Of a stretch of DNA of 64,000 nucleotides, positions 59,461 to 64,000 are shown piece after piece. The notes below the pieces were generated by a model. The model did no database searches. It saw only the letters and a list, made by a program, of their open reading frames with translations, and was not told the origin of the DNA. Origin of the DNA: Variovorax flavidus (GTDB taxonomy: Bacteria; Pseudomonadota; Gammaproteobacteria; Burkholderiales; Burkholderiaceae_C); contig NZ_JASZYE010000013.1 in assembly GCF_030317145.1 (NCBI RefSeq), positions 1 through 64,000 of the forward strand, in the 5' to 3' direction. How positions within the stretch are numbered: the stretch's first letter is position 1; each line of letters starts with the position of its first letter. The position numbers and the translations under genes were made by a program.

Positions 59461-59836
59461 GACTTCGATCCTGGTCGTCGGCGATGGCTAGCCCTGCTGA
59501 GGCTAGCGATGAGGGCGCGCGTGGATCGAAGAGGGAGAAGAAGTTGCCCGAAGCGTCGACCCGCCTGACCGGGACGACGCGCACGTGCCCGGTCAGCGGG
59601 GAATTCGAATAATCACCGGAGTCGACGTGCGAAGTGGCATGCGCCGAAGTCTAGCAGTGGTCGACCCTTGCGCACCTTGAGGTTCGGTTTTGGCCCCAAT
59701 TCAGACCGTCAGCACCAACCGCTGTCCGGCGGGTCCGCAGCGAAAGCGGCCCTTCAGGAAGGCAAGCACGGAAGACCGCTAGCCAGCGCTCTGCAGACAT
59801 TCCTTTGCCGGGTACGCGAAGGCCACGTCCATCGGC
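59461..59836. other. Intergenic region, no gene seen
   Basis: About 375 bases between the ACT-domain gene and the 3' end of the S33 peptidase gene. Small frames here have no recognisable motif. GCTAGCC...GGCTAGC-like repeats near 59490-59510 are short and may be chance. Confidence 0.4.
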
Positions 59837-61078
59837 TCACGCCCGGCCGCGGACCATGTCGAGCAGGCGACCCACGATGCGCTCGCCATCAGCCCGCAGA
59901 CCGTTGTGGGCGTACTCGTTGGTAACCCAGGCCCGCAGTCCACGAACGCCACGGGCCGTCTCCTCGGCAAATGATCGCTCCACGTAGACATCGTCGACGT
60001 ACACGGTCGCTGCCACTGGGACCTCATTGCGGGCGAGGCGGTCAGCGTCGTACAGGCGCGGCCATGGATGCTGGGCCAGAAGCTGCGCCACCTCGCGGTG
60101 CGCGCGTAAGCCCGCGTAGTCGTCCCACATCCAAGGGAAGACGTGCTCTGCGCCGAGGAGGTCGCCGGTCATCGCCTCCTCGGGCGCGAGCCGGTGTGCC
60201 GACCAGCGAGTGGCACCCCCGTCGGCGTACGAGGACTCATGGAGCGTCGCGTAGATCGGATTGCGCTCCCAAGATGACGCCATCTGCGCGTCGACCAGGA
60301 ATGCGGCCGAGCCGAAGGGCAGCTCGAGCAGGTGGTGAAGCCGTTCGAACCCGGCGCTGTCGCCGAGCGACATTCCGGTCTGCCGAAACCGACGCGATGT
60401 GAGGCGGTCGCCGTTGGGCAAGCGGACATCTTCCTCGTCGAGCCGGCGCAGGATCGTCCGCAAACGATCGAGGTCTCCTGGGTATCGCGCGTGATAGCGC
60501 TGGTTCGCTTCGCGCACGCGCGCCCATGTCGCCGCGTAGACCTCGTCGACCGGCCGATTCGTGATCGGCGCGAGGCCGCCGGTGATCAGTACCTCCCGCA
60601 GGCCCTCGGGCGCCAGCGACAGATAGGTGAGCGAGGTGAATCCCCCGAAGCTCTGACCGAGGAGACTCCAGCGCTCGACGCCGAGTTCAGCGCGGATCAG
60701 TTCGAGGTCGCGCACGATCGAGTCGGCGCGGAAATGTGTGAGGTACTCGGCCTGATCGGCAGACGCTGCTCCAGGAATGACTGGCCCGACGGGCGTGGAG
60801 CGCCCTGTGCCCCGCTGGTCAAGCAGCAGGACCCGGAAGTCCGCAACGGCACGCGCCATCCACCCTGAGGGCGGGCTGGTCGGGCGGGCGGCCTCGAAAC
60901 CTGGGCCGCCCTGCAGGAACACGAGGTAGGGGCGATCAAGACCGTCTGGGGCAGCAAGCTCGCGCGTGAACACGCTGATCGTGCCACGCAGCGGATCGCC
61001 GTGAACCAAGGGAACCGAGTGCTCGCGCTCGGTCAAAACTGCCCCGGGCATGCGATAGGTCGTATTCATGGCTCGCAT
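59837..61078 (-). CDS. Proline iminopeptidase-like S33 alpha/beta-hydrolase
   Basis: 413 residues from the ATG at 61078 (MRAMNTTYRMPGAVLTEREHSVPLVHGDP); a second Met is three codons on, and the frame further upstream is not coding-like. S33 motifs are VFLQGGPGFEAARP (HGGPG variant), VLLLDQRGTGRSTPVG and nucleophile Ser in LLGQSFGGFTSLTYL, with GGLAPITN following. The catalytic His is probably in VTNEYAHNGLRADGERI near the C-terminus. Length and the wide lid domain fit prolyl aminopeptidases of the Streptomyces/Xanthomonas type. Monocistronic. Confidence 0.87.
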   Translation of the reverse strand: MRAMNTTYRMPGAVLTEREHSVPLVHGDPLRGTISVFTRELAAPDGLDRPYLVFLQGGPGFEAARPTSPPSGWMARAVADFRVLLLDQRGTGRSTPVGPVIPGAASADQAEYLTHFRADSIVRDLELIRAELGVERWSLLGQSFGGFTSLTYLSLAPEGLREVLITGGLAPITNRPVDEVYAATWARVREANQRYHARYPGDLDRLRTILRRLDEEDVRLPNGDRLTSRRFRQTGMSLGDSAGFERLHHLLELPFGSAAFLVDAQMASSWERNPIYATLHESSYADGGATRWSAHRLAPEEAMTGDLLGAEHVFPWMWDDYAGLRAHREVAQLLAQHPWPRLYDADRLARNEVPVAATVYVDDVYVERSFAEETARGVRGLRAWVTNEYAHNGLRADGERIVGRLLDMVRGRA

Positions 61079-61321
61079 TAGAACCCGAACGCCCCCGGAG
61101 CGAGCGTCTCTGCGGCCCGGCAGCGAAAGCCGCCGTTCCTCTGGGTGAGCCCCGCCGTGATGGACGCGCTCCATCCGGACAGGAGCAGCTGGTTGGCCTG
61201 GATAGGCGAAGCACAAGTCCTTGACGAAAAGAATGGGTGCGGAAGCCGCTGAGTTCATGGCCCAACCCAACCGCGTCTGCGCACCACGTGGCGCGCACCC
61301 ATGGTCGACTAGGATCTCGGT

Positions 61322-62038
61322 ATGAACCCATTGCAGTTCGAACTCGATCGCCTGTACGGACTGGGTGCGAGCGCCTCGCACGGCGCTGCCCCAGCGGCGG
61401 CCCAGGGCGTTCGAGCGTTGGTGTTCGAGTTGAGGCCACCCGCGGGGTGGGCCCAGCTTTCCTCGGTGTGGACCGGCGTCCAATCGGACCTCGGCCTTCC
61501 TCCCCCTGCCATCGCGGTCTCAGGCGTCGACGCAGTGCAGTTGTGGTTCTCCCTTGCATCGCCGACGTTGCCGAGTGCCGGCGAGCTTTTCCTGCAGGGC
61601 CTGCGTGCACGGTATCTGCCGGACTTAGGATCGACCCACTTACGTCTGATCGCCGACGCGGCGCAACTCCCGTCCGCGCCGCCCTTGGAGACCAGCCCGG
61701 ATCGCTGGTCGGCGTTCGTCGCCCCCGACTTGGCTTCGGTGTTTGCCGATACGCCGTGGCTGGACCTGGCCCCCAATGGCGAAGGCCAGGCAGCGCTTCT
61801 GCGCGCGCTCGAGCCCATCCAGCAAGTTGCCTTCGAAGCCGCGCTTAGACAGCTCGGCGTCTTGGAGGAAGTGCCAGCTGACTTGAAGCTGTCCGGCTTG
61901 CCCGAAGTGCCCACCCACGAACACGGGCGCGCCGACGCGGAGCGCTTCCTCAGACGCGTCATGAACGACGAATCGGTGCCTATGGCTTTGCGGATAGAAG
62001 CCGCAAAGGGCTTGCTTGGCCATGCCAAGCGTTCGTAG
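61322..62038 (+). CDS. Hypothetical protein
   Basis: 238 residues (MNPLQFELDRLYGLG... LVFELRPPAGWAQLSSVWTGVQSDLGLPPPAIAVSGVDAVQLWFSL... ADAERFLRRVMNDESVPMALRIEAAKGLL). The central part has regular strand/helix alternation reminiscent of small primase-like or replication-related domains, with DAVQLWFSL resembling the 'SG-G-H-W' strand of such folds, but the residues needed for that activity are not obvious. The helical C-terminus is common in Burkholderiales hypotheticals. No ribosome site of note. Real gene judged from composition; function unknown. Confidence 0.65.
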   Translation: MNPLQFELDRLYGLGASASHGAAPAAAQGVRALVFELRPPAGWAQLSSVWTGVQSDLGLPPPAIAVSGVDAVQLWFSLASPTLPSAGELFLQGLRARYLPDLGSTHLRLIADAAQLPSAPPLETSPDRWSAFVAPDLASVFADTPWLDLAPNGEGQAALLRALEPIQQVAFEAALRQLGVLEEVPADLKLSGLPEVPTHEHGRADAERFLRRVMNDESVPMALRIEAAKGLLGHAKRS

Positions 62039-62124
62039 GCAGATCGCCGCCGGACCGATGGGGGCTGGCGGAGGCCGGGGAGGGCTCACAGCAGGCTTCG
62101 TCTCGCTCGAAGCAGCCGTAATCC

Positions 62125-62487
62125 CTATCTCCAACTTGGTGGGATCAGCGCAAGCGCGTCAGGGTCGGAAAGCGAGTACTGCCGCACATAGGGCTCACGA
62201 TCGAAAATCTTGGCGTGGACCGTCGGATCGATCCTGGGCTTGTGCAAGTCCTGCTTGCCGAGGAACGCCTTGACGCTCTCCATCGAGTCCCACAACGCCA
62301 GGATGACCACCTCGACCGTTCCGTCCGCCTGATCGCGAAACAGCGCCGTCGACCGAAGATTTCCTGGGCTCTCGATCAGTTCCCTGAGCGTGTTTGTTTC
62401 GAGGAACTCGCGACACTCATCGCGCAGCGAGGACAGGATCCAGAAGCCGTAGGTGCGGAGGATCGTTTCGGTGTTGCGCGTAGTCAT
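62125..62487 (-). CDS. Small dimeric alpha/beta-barrel protein (antibiotic-biosynthesis-monooxygenase-like)
   Basis: 120 residues. Pattern SLRDECREFLETNTLRELIESPGNLRSTALFRDQADGTVEVVILALWDSMESVKAFLG fits the ABM/stress-response dimeric ferredoxin-like barrel (first helix, GxxxxxLFR strand, EVVILALWDS strand with the conserved W). Such proteins bind or oxidise hydrophobic small molecules; many have no known role. Monocistronic. Confidence 0.68.
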   Translation of the reverse strand: MTTRNTETILRTYGFWILSSLRDECREFLETNTLRELIESPGNLRSTALFRDQADGTVEVVILALWDSMESVKAFLGKQDLHKPRIDPTVHAKIFDREPYVRQYSLSDPDALALIPPSWR

Positions 62488-62689
62488 GCTGGCTTCGAGG
62501 AGAGGCGATGATCCTACCGGCTACGAGCGGCGAATTGCCTCGATGGCGGCGGAGTTCCGCCACAAATCGTGGACGAATGCGACATACCACGCTCTTTGTC
62601 CAGAAAAAGGAATCTCACTCCCCAACGATTCGCAGACTAGACCTTCAGGGCGCGCATCGCCGCGATCCTGCCGGCGCAGCTGAGTTGCA

Positions 62690-63535
62690 TCAACGCGTCG
62701 CCATACGCACAAGCCGGGCCGCCTCTTCGGCGCGCGCGTCGTCAACCTCGCGCAGCACGCCGTCCACGTCCACCGGCCCACTCGGACGCGCGAAGCTGCC
62801 CGTCAGCGTCGAGCCAGCGTGCAGTTCGCCACGCTCGTAGAGGTTCCATATTTCCTCGCCGTAGCTGGTGGAAAGCAGCTCGGGCGCGACCTGCCCGAAG
62901 AAGTCCGCGAGGTTGGCCACATCGCGCAGCAGCATCCGCCGCGCGTGGTTGTTGCCAGCGGCATCGACCGCCTGCGGCAAGTCAATGATCACCGGGCCGT
63001 CGGTGGCGAGCAATACGTTGAACTCAGAGAGGTCGCCGTGCACCACACCCGCGCACAGCATGCGAACAACTTCCACCAATAGTGCTGCATGGTGCAGCCG
63101 CGCGTCCTCTGGCGTGAACACAACGTCGTTGAGGCGCGGTGCGGCATCGCCCTGCGCGTCGGTGACCAGTTCCATCAGCAGCACGCCGTCGCAGAAGTTG
63201 TGGGGCACCGGCACGCGCACGCCGGCCGCGGCCAAACGGTAGAGTGCGTCGACTTCGGCGCTTTGCCAGGCGGCTTCGGTGGCCTGCCGGCCGAACTTGG
63301 TGCCTTTGGCCATCGCGCGCTGAAGTCGCGTGTTCTTGACTTTGCGGTTTTCGGTGTAGTCGACGGCTTGTCGGAAACTGCGCTGGGTGGCTTCCTTGTA
63401 GATCTTGGCGCAGCGTGTCTCGTCCCCGCAGCGCACCACGTAGACCATCGCTTCCTTGCCGCTCATGAGCTGGCGAACCACGCTGTCGATGAGTCCTTCG
63501 TCGATGAGTGCCTGTAGGCGAGGGGGTGCTTTCAT
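62690..63535 (-). CDS. RIO1-like protein kinase (PA4780 family)
   Basis: 281 residues. Family start APPRLQALIDEGLIDSVVRQLMSGKEAMVYVVRCGDETRCAKIYKEATQRSFRQ (nucleotide loop and catalytic Lys), hinge LLMELVTDAQG, catalytic loop VVHGDLSEFNVLLATDGPVIIDLPQAVDA (HGD...N and ID in place of DFG). RIO-type atypical Ser kinase with a bacterial C-terminal extension. Physiological target unknown; related bacterial members are simply annotated as RIO kinases. Its start is 99 bases from the polB 3' end, same strand. Confidence 0.88.
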   Translation of the reverse strand: MKAPPRLQALIDEGLIDSVVRQLMSGKEAMVYVVRCGDETRCAKIYKEATQRSFRQAVDYTENRKVKNTRLQRAMAKGTKFGRQATEAAWQSAEVDALYRLAAAGVRVPVPHNFCDGVLLMELVTDAQGDAAPRLNDVVFTPEDARLHHAALLVEVVRMLCAGVVHGDLSEFNVLLATDGPVIIDLPQAVDAAGNNHARRMLLRDVANLADFFGQVAPELLSTSYGEEIWNLYERGELHAGSTLTGSFARPSGPVDVDGVLREVDDARAEEAARLVRMATR

Positions 63536-63634
63536 GGTCCATTCTGCCTGTCGGGCCGTTGGCCTCGCGAAGGAGGGCCGATGCCAACTGCTGCGGCAAG
63601 CGCAAGAAGACGAAGCTCGTCTGGGAAAAGGTGG

Positions 63635-64000
63635 TCAGAAAAGACCTTGCTGTGAGCTCGTCAGCGCCATGAAATTCTCCCCCATGGGCTGGAGGATGGC
63701 ATCGGCAATCGGCTGGAGCTGCTTGGTCAGATAGTGGTCGTAGTCGATGCGCGAATGCCGCGTCTCCAGCGGCTCCGGACCGTTCTGCGTCATGACGTAT
63801 TGAATCCACCCGCCTTTCTGGTACTGCAGAGGTCGGTTGACCCGACCGTTGTACTCGTCGGCAATACGCGCGGCACGGACCTGCGGCGGCACATTGACCT
63901 GGTAGGCATCGAGACGATGGCGCAGCCGCTTCCGGTAGATGAGAAGGTCATCCTTCTGCCCAGCCAACGTCGACCGCGCATAGTCGGTCACGAACTCCTT
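63635..64000 (-). CDS. polB: DNA polymerase II (PolB), C-terminal end, partial
   Basis: The frame enters from beyond the window: KEFVTDYARSTLAGQKDDLLIYRKRLRHRLDAYQVNVPPQVRAARIADEYN, then RPLQYQKGGWIQYVMTQNGPEPLE, and the terminal IDYDHYLTKQLQPIADAIL...FMALTSSQQGLF. This matches the C-terminal thumb region of E. coli Pol II, including the final QxGLF-like beta-clamp-binding peptide. About 120 of ~790 residues are visible. Damage-inducible repair polymerase in relatives; regulatory region not in view. Confidence 0.92.
   Translation of the reverse strand, partial: KEFVTDYARSTLAGQKDDLLIYRKRLRHRLDAYQVNVPPQVRAARIADEYNGRVNRPLQYQKGGWIQYVMTQNGPEPLETRHSRIDYDHYLTKQLQPIADAILQPMGENFMALTSSQQGLF

Noticed and set aside
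61079..61483. N-terminal extension of the S33 peptidase frame
   Set aside because: Arg/Gly-rich non-coding composition; it overlaps the divergent hypothetical gene's start region, and the family start matches 61078.

Overview
The window comes from a high-GC Gram-negative bacterium, most likely a Burkholderiales member of the Comamonadaceae (Variovorax/Acidovorax type). The reasons are the 5S rRNA 3' end, the Bug/TctC-type receptor, the Omp32-like porin, the branched-chain-type ABC importers used for aromatic acids, and the overall gene repertoire. It contains no phage, CRISPR array or intact insertion sequence. This lineage call and all family assignments come from reading the sequence and from family knowledge, not from a database search.

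Region 1 (1-5.5 kb) starts with the last bases of a 5S rRNA gene and its terminator, i.e. the end of an rrn operon. Behind it lies a gene graveyard: one intact TctC receptor, the C-terminal stump of a second, the head of an aldehyde dehydrogenase, a hypothetical fragment, a frameshifted GNAT acetyltransferase, and a head-to-head junction joining a beheaded MFS transporter to a beheaded DUF1254 protein.

Region 2 (5.5-15.8 kb) is a complete-looking pyridine-ring catabolic locus. A five-gene LivJHMGF-type importer is followed by nicC-nicE-nicD-nicX-nicF (FAD monooxygenase, maleate isomerase, N-formylmaleamate deformylase, 2,5-dihydroxypyridine dioxygenase, maleamate amidohydrolase) and a convergent TetR regulator. 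Together they would take 6-hydroxynicotinate, or a related hydroxypyridine carboxylate, to fumarate. The palindrome CAATTAATTG occurs twice before the transporter and once before nicC, with a variant abutting the tetR start codon, so it is a candidate operator.

Region 3 (15.9-22.3 kb) holds a YdeI-like protein, a frameshifted SMP-30 lactonase, a glyoxalase-II-like hydrolase, a VOC protein, and a YeiH-type exporter with a divergent LysR. Region 4 (21.4-29.7 kb) is the most unusual catabolic island. A LysR regulator with a clear T-N11-A inverted repeat faces an apparent operon of a four-domain rhodanese (only one domain keeps its cysteine), a GST, a cupin thiol dioxygenase, a polar amino-acid ABC importer and a cystathionine beta-lyase-like C-S lyase. 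It looks like uptake and desulfuration of a thiol or thioether amino acid.

Region 5 (29.8-44.1 kb) has membrane proteins, a large DUF6351 lipoprotein and a porin, then a three-gene operon for a predicted soluble NuoF / fumarate-reductase flavoprotein / iron-sulfur complex. This operon is divergent from a DASS (SLC13) carboxylate transporter and is followed by a second DASS transporter and an acyl-CoA ligase. Region 6 (44.3-49.8 kb) is a phosphate/cation module: PPK2 kinase, type II P-type ATPase and Na/Pi cotransporter. Region 7 (50-64 kb) contains a roughly 2,100-residue autotransporter, an esterase/MerR pair with a textbook 19-bp-spacer promoter, small orphan genes (including a lone ACT-domain protein), an S33 peptidase, a RIO-type kinase and the 3' end of polB, which runs out of the window.
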